64,000 nucleotides of DNA from Corallococcus sp. NCRR (GCF_026965535.1 NZ_CP114039.1:5580001-5644000), one strand, 5' to 3'; positions 8,145-18,471 are shown, counted from the first letter of the stretch. Made by a program: numbers and translations. The notes: generated by a model from the sequence alone, not told the origin.

Positions 8145-10124
8145 CTACTTCGCTTCCGCCGCCATCGCCACGCCGGCCTTCTTCAGCTCCTCGTCGATGA
8201 CCTTCTTGAAGGCCTCGAAGGGCTGCGCACCCACCAGCGTGCGGCCGTTGATGAAGAACGTCGGGGTGCCGTTGGCGCCCTTGGCGGAGCCGTCCGCCAT
8301 GTCCGCTTCAATCTGCTTGTCGAACTTGCCGGAGTCCAGGTCCGCCTTGAACTTGGGCACGTTCAGCTTCAGCTCCTCGGCGTACTTCTCCAGGCTGGCG
8401 CGGTCCAGCGCGCGCTGGTTGGCGAAGAGCTTGTCGTGCATCTCCCAGAACTTGCCCTGCTCGTTCGCGGCCATGGAGGCCACGGCGGCGAGCTTCGCGT
8501 TCTGGTGGAAGGGCAGGGGCTGGTGCTTGAAGGCGATCTTCACCTTGCCCTTGTAGACCTTCTCCACCTGCTCGAGGGTCGGCACGGCGCGGCTGCAGAA
8601 GGGGCACTCGAAGTCGGACCAGGCGACGATGGTGACGGGCGCGTTCTTCGGGCCGCGCACCGGGGCGTTGCCCACTTCCACCTTCTGCACGGCCGGCTCG
8701 GCGGGCGCCGCGGGGGCGGCCGGAGCGGCGTTCACGTTGTCCTGGTTCAGCTTGGCGTAGAGGTCCTCCGCCTTGGTGCCGGCGGCGAGCGCCTTGTCGG
8801 CCTTGGCGATCTCCTGGTCGATGAGGGGCTTGAAGGCCTCGAAGGGCTGCGCGCCGGAGAGGAAGCGGCCGTTGATGAAGAAGGCCGGGGTGCCGTTGGC
8901 GCCCACCGCCATGCCCGCGGAGGAGTCCGCGGACACCTTGTCGGAGATCTTGCTCGACTCCAGGGCGGCCTTGAACTTGTTCATGTCCAGGCCCAGCTCC
9001 TGGGCGTACTTCTCCAGGTCACCGCGCTCCAGGGCGCGCTGGTTGGCGAAGAGCTTGTCGTGCATCTCCCAGAACTTGCCCTGCTCGTGGGCGGCCATGG
9101 AAGCCTGCGCCGCGAGCTTCGCGTGCGAGTGCATGGGCAGCGGCTGGTGGCGGAACACCACGCGCACGTCCTTGCCGTAGGTCTCCTTGATCTTGTTGAG
9201 CGTCGGCACCGCGCGGCTGCAGAACGGGCACTCGAAGTCCGACCACTCGACGATGGTCACCTTCGCGGTGGCCGGGCCGAAGGAGGGGGAGTCCGAGGGG
9301 ATTTCAATCTTCTTCGCGGCGGCGGGGGGCTCCGCCTGCGGCTGGGAGGGGCGGGCCGGGGCGCGGTCGACGCCCTTCTCGATGGTGCGCGCGTACACCT
9401 GCGACGGCGCGACGCCGCTCTTCACCAGGCCCTCGGCCTTGGCGAGCTCCTCGTCGATGAGGGCCTTGAAGTTGTCGATGGGCTGCGCGCCGGAGAGGAA
9501 GCGGCCGTTGATGAAGAAGGCCGGCGTGCCGCTGGCGCCCATCTGCTGGGCCAGGGCCGAATCCTTGTCGATGGTGGCGCCCAGGCGCTCATCCGCCATG
9601 TCCGCCTTCCACTTCGCCACGTCCAGGCCGATCTGCTTGGCGTAGCCCTCCAGGCTCTCCGCATCCAGCTTCTTGTTGTTGGCGAAGAGCAGGTCGTGCA
9701 TGTCCCAGTACTTGCCCTGCTCACCGGCCGCGAGCGCCGCGAGGGCCGCGGGACGGGCGTGCGGGTGGAAGGACAGCGGGTTCTGGCGCATCACGACGCG
9801 CAGCTTGTTGCCGTAGTCCTTCTGGAGCTGCTCGACGGTGTTGTGCGCGCGGCTGCAGAACGGGCACTCGTAGTCGGAGAACTCCACGATGGTGACGAGC
9901 GCGTTGACGCTGCCCTTCGTCGGGGCGCCGTCCACGGGCACCTTGAAGACGGTGGGGTCCACGGCGCGCGCGGGCTTGTTGGCAGCCTGCGCGACGGACG
10001 GCGTATTGCCGGTGGTGGTTTTCGAGCCGGTGGCGGCACGGCCGCCAACGAACCCGAGCACCAGGCCGACCAGCAGGGCCACGATGACATTGGGCTTCAT
10101 GGGTTGGGAATGCTCCTGCGCCAT
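8145..10124 (-). CDS. Membrane-anchored protein with three tandem DsbA-like thioredoxin domains
   Basis: 659-residue periplasmic-facing oxidoreductase. An N-terminal helix (about 10-29) anchors or exports it. Three consecutive DsbA/thioredoxin_4 repeats follow, each with a CPFC redox site (87-90, 299-302, 507-510), an HDxLFAN segment and an (S/N)GTPxFFINGR cis-proline segment, joined by Pro/Ala-rich linkers. Single-domain DsbA proteins are about 200 aa, so this is a three-fold internal fusion with all three active sites intact. Likely role is disulfide formation, isomerisation or oxidant defence in the envelope. The start at 10124 has GGAG eight bases upstream; 10100 is an alternative. The gene stands alone between two convergent or divergent neighbours. 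Confidence 0.88.
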   Translation of the reverse strand: MAQEHSQPMKPNVIVALLVGLVLGFVGGRAATGSKTTTGNTPSVAQAANKPARAVDPTVFKVPVDGAPTKGSVNALVTIVEFSDYECPFCSRAHNTVEQLQKDYGNKLRVVMRQNPLSFHPHARPAALAALAAGEQGKYWDMHDLLFANNKKLDAESLEGYAKQIGLDVAKWKADMADERLGATIDKDSALAQQMGASGTPAFFINGRFLSGAQPIDNFKALIDEELAKAEGLVKSGVAPSQVYARTIEKGVDRAPARPSQPQAEPPAAAKKIEIPSDSPSFGPATAKVTIVEWSDFECPFCSRAVPTLNKIKETYGKDVRVVFRHQPLPMHSHAKLAAQASMAAHEQGKFWEMHDKLFANQRALERGDLEKYAQELGLDMNKFKAALESSKISDKVSADSSAGMAVGANGTPAFFINGRFLSGAQPFEAFKPLIDQEIAKADKALAAGTKAEDLYAKLNQDNVNAAPAAPAAPAEPAVQKVEVGNAPVRGPKNAPVTIVAWSDFECPFCSRAVPTLEQVEKVYKGKVKIAFKHQPLPFHQNAKLAAVASMAANEQGKFWEMHDKLFANQRALDRASLEKYAEELKLNVPKFKADLDSGKFDKQIEADMADGSAKGANGTPTFFINGRTLVGAQPFEAFKKVIDEELKKAGVAMAAEAK

Positions 10125-10351
10125 AGGTCCGACTCCGGGCCCCAAGCGGGTGTCTGGGTAGGGAAAGGGCGGGGTACTTAACAGAGGGAATTCCAGACAC
10201 GCAAGCCGCGATGACCGCCTGCGTCCGCCCGATATCCAGAGGCCTCGAAGGGGCGGACAACGACGCTGGGGACACCAAAATTCCCTCTCAGCGCGCGTGT
10301 CGTGCCACTTTCGCCGCCAGCGTTCCAGGCGCCATGAAAGGATGCGCGCGA

Positions 10352-10582
10352 ATGGAAGCCGGTGTGCGCGTGGATACGTCCGGGGCCCTCTGTCCGGTGC
10401 CCATCCTGGAGATCGCCAAGGCGATGCGGCGCCTCGCGCCCGGGACGCTGGTGGAGCTCGTCTCCACCGACCGTGGGCTGGAGGCGGACCTGCCCGCCTG
10501 GTGCGACGCGACGGGCAACGAGCTGGTCCGCATGGAGCGCCGGGGCGCCCACTATGTGGGCTGGGTGCGCAAGGCGGGGTGA
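10352..10582 (+). CDS. TusA/SirA-family sulfur-carrier-like protein
   Basis: 76-residue protein with the family signature: Cys14 in the CPxP motif (SGALCPVPILEIAKAM), then the two-layer fold sequence ending VGWVRKAG. Family members carry a persulfide on this cysteine to tRNA thiolation, molybdenum cofactor or other sulfur pathways. The ATG at 10352 is preceded by AAAGGA; a longer version from 10334 is possible. No tusBCDE or rhodanese gene lies nearby, so the acceptor cannot be deduced from context. Confidence 0.85.
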   Translation: MEAGVRVDTSGALCPVPILEIAKAMRRLAPGTLVELVSTDRGLEADLPAWCDATGNELVRMERRGAHYVGWVRKAG

Positions 10583-10601
10583 GCGTCCGTGGGGCGCGGG
10601 C

Positions 10602-11509
<908 letters not shown>

Positions 11510-11513
<4 letters not shown>

Positions 11514-12397
11514 AGGTCCCTCGCGCGCAGGACGCCGTAGGCGCCGAAGAGGAAGACGGCCGCGAAGGCCACGTAGGCCGCGCCGCTCATGGCGAACTCG
11601 GCGAGCCTCGGGTGCAGCAGGTTGCCCGAGTAGTACGACGGGGACAGGTAGCGCAGGAAGCGCAGCACGTTCTCCTCGCTGACGGCGCGCCCCACGGAGT
11701 CCATCAGCCAGAAGACGAAGAGCAGGATGAAATTGAAGACGAGGCTCACCGCGGGGCTGCGGAAGAGGCTGGAGCACAGGGTGGTGAGGGCCACGTACGC
11801 CAGCGAGAAGACGATGGTGGCGCTCCAGAACTTCAGCAGGTTGAGCACCAGCACCCCGAAGGCGAAGTCGTCGTTGATGATGCGCGCGTAGATGAAGATG
11901 GCCAGGTCGATGATCAGCACCAGCCCCACCAGCAGCGTGGCCTGGGAGAGGAACTTGCCCAGGAGCACCGACGAGCGGCGCGCGCGCACCGTGAGGTAGC
12001 GCATGGAGCGCGGACCCACTTCGCCGCTCACCTGGTCGAAGCCCATCAGCGCGATGTAGGCGGGCAGGAAGAAGAGGCTGATCTTGAAGACGATGAGCAC
12101 CACGATGGGCACCTTCGCCAGCGCCTCCATCATCGCGGCGTCGTTGCTGGCGAGGAAGCCCAGCACCCCCTGGTGCATCTGCTCCGCGGCCTGCGTGGCC
12201 ATCTCCGAGTCGCCGCCGGATTCGGCGAGCTTCGCGTTCACCTGGGCCTGCAACTCCCGGGTGACGAAGCCCACGACGAGCAGCACCAGCGCGGAGAACA
12301 TGCTGTAGAGCCCGAGCAGCACGATGGCCCGGCCGCTCTTCATGGCCCGACGCAGCTCGGCTGCCCAGATCACCAATGTCTCTTTGAGTCCGTCCAA
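11510..12397 (-). CDS. ABC-2 type exporter, permease subunit
   Basis: About 295 residues with roughly six membrane helices and a large loop after the first helix, as in the ABC-2 permease family (NatB-like, with the SMRYLTVRARRSSVLLGK region). It is paired with the ATPase that overlaps its stop codon. The start is uncertain: I take the TTG at 12397, giving MDGLKETLVIWAAELRR. A GTG 12 codons further in is possible, and the longer frame up to 12580 runs into the divergent promoter region and looks unlikely. It may export a peptide, lipid or antibiotic; nothing nearby identifies the cargo. Confidence 0.85.
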
Positions 12398-12546
12398 GGT
12401 GCACAGGACCCTACTGGACCTCCGGGCACCTTCCCAGGAATCTGGCGGACGAAGGCAGCAGTCGAGGAGGCAAGCCGTGGACAGCGCGCCCTCAGCGACT
12501 AGGATCCGGCGGCCTGCTCCCTGCCCCCCAAGGAGAGCCCTGAAGC

Positions 12547-14073
12547 ATGACGATTCGCCGCCTCCTCGCCGCCCTGCCACTGTTCCCCCTCACGCTGCTG
12601 CTGGGCGCCTCCGCGCCCGGGCCGGACGCGAACACCGCGCCGTCACCCGCCTCCCCGTCGGATGCCCAGGCCCTGGCGCGGTCGGTGAGCGCCCTGGGAA
12701 CGGACGCGGGGCCCGTGGGCGCCCGTGCGCTGGTGGAGAAGGTGGAGTCCGAGCAGCGCGGCACCCAGGCTTCGGCTTCGCCGGACGCGGGGACCGTCGC
12801 GCAGGCTCCAGACTCCGGGACCGCCGGTGAAGCCGTGGCGACCGCTCCGACCGAGGACCCACGTCCCGTGGATGCCCGCGCGCTGGCGGAGGCGCTGGCC
12901 GCGAAGGACGCCTCCGCGCTGGAGCCCGGGATGGTGCCTCCGATGCCGGTGCCCTCGCGGGAGAAGGCTCCGCCGTTCGGCAAGCTCCAGGGCCTGCCGC
13001 GCGCGCAGGACCTGGTGGCCCGCGCGAAGCTGGAGGGCAACAAGCTGGTGGTGAAGGGTGGCAAGAGCGCGCCGGATCAGGTGCTCACCATCGACCCCGG
13101 CCTCCAGGCGTCCCTCACGAAGATCATGCAGAACTACCAGGTGCCCTACGGCGCCGCGGTGGTGCTGGAGCCCTCCACCGGCCGCGTGCTCGCGATGGCG
13201 GAGCACTCGGAGGCGAAGCCGGAGCTGCGCGGGCTGCCCATCCGCGCGGTGTACCCGGCCGCGAGCATCTTCAAGATCGTCACCGGCAGCGCGCTCCTGG
13301 AGGCCGGCGTGTCGCCCGACACCGAGGCGTGCTTCCACGGCGGCAAGCGGCGCCTCAACGAGCGGCAGCTGGAGGACACCGAGCGCGACGGCGCCTGCTA
13401 TTCGCTGGCGCTGGCCATGGGCAAGAGCGCCAACGTCATCTTCGCCAAGATGACCAGCAAGCACCTGACCGCGGACGCCCTCAAGCGCATGGCGGCGCGG
13501 CTGCGCTTCAACCGCGAGATCCCCTTCGCCCAGCCGCTGGACGTGTCGCTCGCGTACATCCCGGAGGATGGCTTCGCGCTCGCCAACACCGGCGCGGGTT
13601 TTGGTGACGTGTACCTGTCCCCGCTGCACGGCGCGCTGCTGGCGTCCGTGGCCGCCAACGAGGGCCGCTGGGTGGACCCCGTGCTGGTGGAGCCGGAGCC
13701 CTTCATGCCCCTGCCGGAGCCGGAGCCCGTGCTCACCCCCACCGCCGCGCACGAGCTCACGCGCATGCTGGAGGAGACCGTCACCCACGGCACCGCGCGC
13801 GGCGTGTTCCGCGAGCGCGGCTTCCAGGTGAAGGACGCGGTGGGCAAGACGGGCACGCTCGCGGACCGCGAGCCCTTCCGCGACTACTCGTGGTTCGTGG
13901 GCTTCGCGCCCAAGGACAACCCGCGCGTGGCCGTGGCCGCCCTCATCGTGAACGACCCGAAGTGGCGCATCCGCGGCTCGTACCTGGGCCGCGAGGCCCT
14001 GCGCCTGGCGCTGGAGCGCATCCCCGCGCCCGTGGAAGTGACGGCCCCCGCGGGCGCCGCCGGCAAGCACTGA
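12547..14073 (+). CDS. Secreted penicillin-binding transpeptidase-like protein
   Basis: 508 residues: signal peptide (1-22), an Ala/Pro/Asp-rich linker to about 145, then a penicillin-binding transpeptidase domain. The three active-site motifs are present: SIFK (Ser240, Lys243), SAN (294-296) and KTGT near 435. It lacks a glycosyltransferase domain and an N-terminal PBP dimerisation domain, so it is a compact class B-like enzyme or a PbpA/FtsI-like accessory crosslinker acting outside the inner membrane. ATG at 12547 follows AAGGAGAGCCC. It is monocistronic and converges on the DUF4388 gene with 10 bp between stops. Confidence 0.87.
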   Translation: MTIRRLLAALPLFPLTLLLGASAPGPDANTAPSPASPSDAQALARSVSALGTDAGPVGARALVEKVESEQRGTQASASPDAGTVAQAPDSGTAGEAVATAPTEDPRPVDARALAEALAAKDASALEPGMVPPMPVPSREKAPPFGKLQGLPRAQDLVARAKLEGNKLVVKGGKSAPDQVLTIDPGLQASLTKIMQNYQVPYGAAVVLEPSTGRVLAMAEHSEAKPELRGLPIRAVYPAASIFKIVTGSALLEAGVSPDTEACFHGGKRRLNERQLEDTERDGACYSLALAMGKSANVIFAKMTSKHLTADALKRMAARLRFNREIPFAQPLDVSLAYIPEDGFALANTGAGFGDVYLSPLHGALLASVAANEGRWVDPVLVEPEPFMPLPEPEPVLTPTAAHELTRMLEETVTHGTARGVFRERGFQVKDAVGKTGTLADREPFRDYSWFVGFAPKDNPRVAVAALIVNDPKWRIRGSYLGREALRLALERIPAPVEVTAPAGAAGKH

Positions 14074-14083
14074 GGCGCGAACG

Positions 14084-15277
14084 TCAGGACAGCGGGCGCG
14101 CGGTGAGCTTCACCAGCCCCGTGTCCACGAAGCCCTGGAAGAACTTCAGCGCCTCCAGCTCCTGGAGGGGCGACACGTGCACGATGGCGGCCACGTCCCG
14201 CCGCCCGTCGATGCGCGACAGCAGGTAGCGCTCCGGTGACGTCAGGGGCAGCGTCTTCAGGTGCGCGGGCGTCACCATCAGCGCCGGCACCCGCGACGGC
14301 TCCATCAGCGCCTTGCGCAGCTCCGTGAGCAGCCGGCCCTCCGCGTCGCGCAGCAGCTTCGTGGTGTGCTCGGTGGGCGCGATCTCGTGCGCGCGCCGGG
14401 CCAGCGCTTCACCATCGCGCAGGTTGCCCGCGTCCAGGAAGAGCTGGGCGGCCTGGAGCACCTCGTCGGAGGAGGACTCGGAGCCGATGACGCCGCCCGA
14501 GTCCAGGTCGTCCTCGTCCTCCTCCACCACGACGACGGTGTTCGCGCCGGGCTCCGGGGAGGGCAGGGGGGCCTCGTCGGAGACCCGCAGCGCGTCCTGC
14601 CGGTAGAGCGCGTACAGCCGCTGGTAGAGGAAGAAGTCGGTGGCGTGCAGCGCCAGCGCCATCCCGTCGATGCTGAGGCCTTCCTTCGCGAGCTGCACGA
14701 TGCGCTCGTCCATGCTGCCGGCCTTGCGGTCCGTCAGCTTGCGCTCGTCCACCTCCAGGCGCACGCGGCCGGAGGGGAACACCGCGCGGATGGCCTGCCA
14801 CGCCGTCTCGCGGAACTCGCCCTCGCGGTGCACGTCCAGCAGGTCCACGCTGACGTCCAGGCCCTCCAGCTCCGGCGCCGCGTCCGTGGGGCGGAAGTCG
14901 AAGCCGCCTTCCTCCCAGGTGAAGGCGTCCAGCAGCATCTCCCGGAACTTGTGGGAGAGCACCGTGCGCACGGTGGCCTCCGACACCGTGCCCGTCATGA
15001 TCAGGATCTTCCCCAGCAGGATGTGCGTCTCCGCCTGCGTGGAGAACGCGCGCTCCAACTGGTCCTCCGTCAGGTGGCCCTGGTTGATCAGGAACTGGCC
15101 GAAGTACTCGCGGGGCTGGTTGGAGCTGGCGGTGATGACGTTGCCGTCGCGCAAGAGGAGCTGCTTGCGCACGTCTCCCCGCTCCACGTTCAGGGTGCCG
15201 GTGGCCCGGCGATTCCCGAGGTGGACGACCAGGTCCTTGAGGGGCATCGTCGAAAAATCACCACACACGCCGCGCAT
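14084..15277 (-). CDS. DUF4388 (PATAN-like) domain protein
   Basis: 397 residues, cytoplasmic. The N-terminal 100 or so residues match the DUF4388/PATAN family frequent in delta-proteobacterial signalling (GDFSTMPLKDLVVHLGNRRATGTL ... REYFGQFLINQG), a fold often attached to response regulators. An acidic low-complexity stretch (VVVVEEDEDD) separates it from a C-terminal helical region that ends with another winged-helix-like segment (RYLLSRIDGRRDVAAIV). I chose ATG 15277. The start codons of this gene and the divergent glutaredoxin-like gene are only 21 bp apart, so their promoters must overlap or lie inside the opposite gene. Exact role unknown. Confidence 0.78.
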   Translation of the reverse strand: MRGVCGDFSTMPLKDLVVHLGNRRATGTLNVERGDVRKQLLLRDGNVITASSNQPREYFGQFLINQGHLTEDQLERAFSTQAETHILLGKILIMTGTVSEATVRTVLSHKFREMLLDAFTWEEGGFDFRPTDAAPELEGLDVSVDLLDVHREGEFRETAWQAIRAVFPSGRVRLEVDERKLTDRKAGSMDERIVQLAKEGLSIDGMALALHATDFFLYQRLYALYRQDALRVSDEAPLPSPEPGANTVVVVEEDEDDLDSGGVIGSESSSDEVLQAAQLFLDAGNLRDGEALARRAHEIAPTEHTTKLLRDAEGRLLTELRKALMEPSRVPALMVTPAHLKTLPLTSPERYLLSRIDGRRDVAAIVHVSPLQELEALKFFQGFVDTGLVKLTARPLS

Positions 15278-15298
15278 CGAGCGCCCATCCTGCAACGC

Positions 15299-15577
15299 AT
15301 GCGAGTCGATATCTACTCGAAACCCCGGTGTTCCCTCTGTGAGAAGGCCCTCGCCGTGGTCGAAGAGGTGAGGACCCGGCTGCCGTTCGAGCTCTACGTC
15401 ACCGACATCCTCCAGAGCCCGGACCTCTTCGAGGCGTGGCGTTACGACATCCCCGTGGTCCTCATCGATGGGGTGCCCGCCTTCAAGCATCGCGTCGACG
15501 CGGAGACCCTGGAAGTCCGGATCCGCGAGGTGATGAATGGCATACCCATTGCTAAAACCGTGGGCCAGGATGGGTAA
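15299..15577 (+). CDS. Glutaredoxin-like thiol-disulfide protein
   Basis: 92-residue thioredoxin-fold protein with CSLC (Cys11, Cys14) right after the first strand (VDIYSKPR), the cis-proline region IPVVLIDGVPAF and no signal peptide. This is the DUF836/glutaredoxin family found in many high-GC bacteria, presumably a cytosolic thiol reductase. It reads divergently from the DUF4388 gene with 21 bp between start codons. ATG 15299 is the natural start. Confidence 0.85.
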   Translation: MRVDIYSKPRCSLCEKALAVVEEVRTRLPFELYVTDILQSPDLFEAWRYDIPVVLIDGVPAFKHRVDAETLEVRIREVMNGIPIAKTVGQDG

Positions 15578-15697
15578 CGAAGTGCCCTCCCCTAAGAAAT
15601 CCAAGGGGATACGTAGGGCGCGAAAGTAGCGGGGCTGTAAATCTGGGCAGGCAGGCAGGGTGGTGGGGAAGAAAATGCTGGAAGGGAGGGCACGGCG

Positions 15698-16651
15698 GTG
15701 GGTGTGAAGCGCAAGCGAGCGGGAAAGTCGGGCCAGCCTCCCACGGTGTTGCTGGTGGAGCCTCGCGCGGAGGACCTGGAGCGCACCCGGGCGCTGCTGG
15801 GGGAGTCCGGCTTCCGCGTGGTGCCCCTGACGCGCTTCGACGCGGCGGTGCCCCTGTTCGAGGTGATCCGCCCGGACGCGGTGCTGCTGGCCGCGCAGCC
15901 GCCGGACTTCGCGGCCATCCAGACGGCGCGGCGCCTGCGTCAGGTGGGCAAGGGCACGGTGCCGATGATGTACCTGGTGGATTCACACGACCGGGACGCG
16001 TGGCGCTTCTGCGTGGAGAAGGGGCAGTGCGTGGACGTGGTGCCGCGCACGGTGGATGGCGCGGAGCTGTCCATGAAGCTGCACGCGCAGATGCGGCTCA
16101 AGCAGTCGGTGGAGCGCGCGGCCACGGGTGAGGAGGCCGGCACGGCGCTGGCGCTGCACGACCCGGTGACGGGGCTCTACAACCGGCCCTTCCTCTTGGC
16201 CATCATCGGGCTGGAGGCCCGCCGGACGGAGCGCTACGGCGGGACATTCTCGGTGGTGGCGGCGGAGGTGACGGGGTGGAGCGCGCTTCGCAAGGAGCAC
16301 GGAAAGAGCATGGCGGAGCGGCTGCTCGTCTACAGCGCGGTGGTGCTGGGGCAGACGGTGCGCGAGGCCGACGCGGTGGCGCGGGTGGGCGACAGTCAGT
16401 TCGCCATGCTGCTGCCGGGCACGCCCGCGGAGTCGGTGCCGGAGGTGCTGGCGCGGGTGGAGGCCCGGTTCGAGGCCGCCCGGTTCCAGATGGAGGGTCG
16501 CGTGGTGCGCACGGCGCTGGAGCTGGGGGCGGTGAGCTTCCCGGACACGGTGGGGGCTCCCACCCAGTTGTTGGGCGCGGCACTGCAGACCTTGAGGCGT
16601 ACACGCGAGCTTCGGCGGGCTGCCGGTCCGGCCCGTCTGATGTCGGTTTGA
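15698..16651 (+). CDS. Degenerate receiver-GGDEF protein, probably non-catalytic
   Basis: 317 residues. Residues about 15-135 fold like a response-regulator receiver, but the phosphoacceptor position is Ala65 (VLLAAQPP) and the acidic pair is weakened (VEPRAED). Residues about 145-310 resemble a diguanylate cyclase, with the HDPVTGLYNRPFL entry motif intact but the catalytic loop reading VGDSQF instead of GGDEF. It is therefore unlikely to be phosphorylated or to make c-di-GMP, and may act as a binding or scaffolding partner. It precedes the NtrC-type gene by 46 bp on the same strand and is probably co-transcribed with it. GTG start at 15698. Confidence 0.82.
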   Translation: MGVKRKRAGKSGQPPTVLLVEPRAEDLERTRALLGESGFRVVPLTRFDAAVPLFEVIRPDAVLLAAQPPDFAAIQTARRLRQVGKGTVPMMYLVDSHDRDAWRFCVEKGQCVDVVPRTVDGAELSMKLHAQMRLKQSVERAATGEEAGTALALHDPVTGLYNRPFLLAIIGLEARRTERYGGTFSVVAAEVTGWSALRKEHGKSMAERLLVYSAVVLGQTVREADAVARVGDSQFAMLLPGTPAESVPEVLARVEARFEAARFQMEGRVVRTALELGAVSFPDTVGAPTQLLGAALQTLRRTRELRRAAGPARLMSV

Positions 16652-16697
16652 TTCAGTTCACGAGGGTTTGATGCACAGGGCGAGCGGAGGCGTGGGG

Positions 16698-18359
16698 ATG
16701 GATCGGATCGCGGTGCTGGTGGTGGATGACGAGGAGTCGGTGCGCACGTTCCTGTCCGAGCTGTTGGGCAGCTCGGGCTACCAGGTGCGCTGTGCGTCGA
16801 GCGGCTCGCAGGCGCTGGAGATGCTCTCTGGCGGCTCGTTCGACGCGGTGCTGCTGGACGTGGTGATGCCGGAGATGAGTGGTCTGGAGGTGCTGCGCCG
16901 CTACCGGAGCACGGGCGGCACCGCGCCGGTCATCGTGTTGAGCGCGCTGTCGGGCGCGGACGACGCGGTGCGCGCGCTGAAGATGGGCGCCTCCGACTAT
17001 CTGGCGAAGCCCTTTGGCAACGACGAGCTGCAGGACGTGCTCGCGCGCGCCCTGGGGACCCGCGTGCCGGAGCGTCAGGCGACCGCGCCCGCGCCCCGCG
17101 TGGTGCTGACGTCCGCGGAGGCCGCGGCCGAGGCCCGCGTGCTCATCTCCACGTCGCCGGCCATGCGCCGCGCGCGTGCGCTGGTGGAGCGCATCGCGGA
17201 CACGGACGTGCCGGTGCTGCTGCTGGGTGAGTCCGGCACGGGCAAGGAAGTGATTGCCCGGGAGATCCACGCGCGCAGCCAGCGCCATGGCCGGCCGTTC
17301 ATCAAGGTGAACTGCGCGGCGCTGCCGGGTGAGCTCCTGGAGAGCGAGCTGTTCGGCCACGAGCGCGGCGCCTTCACGGGTGCCACGGCGGAGAAGCCGG
17401 GCAAGTTCGAGCTGGCGGATCAGGGCACCATCTTCCTGGACGAGATTGGCGAGATGGCCATCCGCCTCCAGGCGAAGCTGCTCCAGGTGCTGCAGGACGA
17501 GGAGTTCTTCCGCGTCGGCGGCAAGAAGAGCGTCCGCGTGGACAGCCGCGTGGTGGTGGCGACGAACCGCGACCTGGAGAAGGAGATCGCGCTCGGCAAC
17601 TTCCGCGAGGACCTGTACTACCGCCTCAACGTGGTGGCCATCCGCCTGCCGCCCCTTCGCGAGCGCCGCGAGGACGTGGTGCCGCTCACCGACCACTTCC
17701 TCAAGAAGTACGGTAAGGGCTTCATGACGAACGTGTCCGAGCTGCCCTCGGAGGTGCTCCACGCGTTCAGCGACTACGAGTGGCCGGGCAACGTGCGCGA
17801 GCTGGAGAACATGGTCCGCCGGCTGTGCGTGCTGAAGGACCCGACCCTGGTGCTGGACGAAATCCACGCCGGTGGCCGTGCTCCGGCGAGCGCCCCGTCG
17901 CTGCCCACGTCGTTCGGCGGTGGGGACGACTTCATGCCGCCTCCGTCGCGCCACGTGGACGAGTCCGCCCGCGTCTTCGCGGCTCCTCCGGCCATGTCTT
18001 CGATGGCGTCGGGCTCGGGGGTGCAGGTGCTGGAGATGCCCGCGCGCGGCGCGGTGATGACGCCGGTCCCGGTGGCGGAGGCCACTCCGTTCAACGCCGT
18101 GGCGCCGCAGCGCTACGCGAATCCGTTCGATGCGCCGCAGCCTCCGCCCCCGCCGCCTCCTGCCGGGGAGCTGTCGCTCAAGGACATCGGCAAGCGCGCG
18201 GCGATGCTCGCGGAGCGCGAGGCCATCCTCGCGATGCTCCAGCGCACCGCGTGGAACAAGCGCCGCGCGGCGGGCAAGCTGCGCATCAGCTACAAGGCGC
18301 TGCTCTACAAGATCAAGGAGTGCGGCATCATCGACCCGCGCGCGAGCGCGGAGTTCTGA
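16698..18359 (+). CDS. NtrC-family sigma-54 activator (receiver-AAA+-Fis HTH)
   Basis: 553-residue enhancer-binding protein. The receiver has VVDDEE and phosphoacceptor Asp54 (LLDVVMP). The AAA+ domain has Walker A (GESGTGKE), the sigma-54-contacting GAFTGA loop and the Walker B segment (TIFLDEIGEM). A long Pro/Ala-rich linker of about 100 residues follows, then a Fis-type HTH (NKRRAAGKLRISYKALLYKIKE). ATG 16698 has GGAGG seven bases upstream. No cognate histidine kinase is adjacent; the immediate upstream partner is the degenerate receiver-GGDEF protein. It belongs to the class of activators that drive -24/-12 promoters such as those proposed at 32851 and 53005, but nothing here ties it to them. 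Confidence 0.93.
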   Translation: MDRIAVLVVDDEESVRTFLSELLGSSGYQVRCASSGSQALEMLSGGSFDAVLLDVVMPEMSGLEVLRRYRSTGGTAPVIVLSALSGADDAVRALKMGASDYLAKPFGNDELQDVLARALGTRVPERQATAPAPRVVLTSAEAAAEARVLISTSPAMRRARALVERIADTDVPVLLLGESGTGKEVIAREIHARSQRHGRPFIKVNCAALPGELLESELFGHERGAFTGATAEKPGKFELADQGTIFLDEIGEMAIRLQAKLLQVLQDEEFFRVGGKKSVRVDSRVVVATNRDLEKEIALGNFREDLYYRLNVVAIRLPPLRERREDVVPLTDHFLKKYGKGFMTNVSELPSEVLHAFSDYEWPGNVRELENMVRRLCVLKDPTLVLDEIHAGGRAPASAPSLPTSFGGGDDFMPPPSRHVDESARVFAAPPAMSSMASGSGVQVLEMPARGAVMTPVPVAEATPFNAVAPQRYANPFDAPQPPPPPPPAGELSLKDIGKRAAMLAEREAILAMLQRTAWNKRRAAGKLRISYKALLYKIKECGIIDPRASAEF

Positions 18360-18382
18360 GCCGCGACTGACGAAGTGAGGTG

Positions 18383-18417
18383 ACGGCCCTTCTTCCGGAT
18401 GACGGGAGGAGGGCTGT
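18383..18417 (+). terminator. Hairpin terminator after the NtrC-type gene
   Basis: Imperfect 14-bp stem (ACGGCCCTTCTTCC with GGGAGGAGGGCTGT, with G-U pairs) 23 bp after the stop, followed by TTCCCTTT. Confidence 0.5.
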
Positions 18418-18471
18418 TCCCTTTGTGCGGGCCTTGCGCGGAGCGGGTGTTGCCCGGTATCGCGGGGGGCC

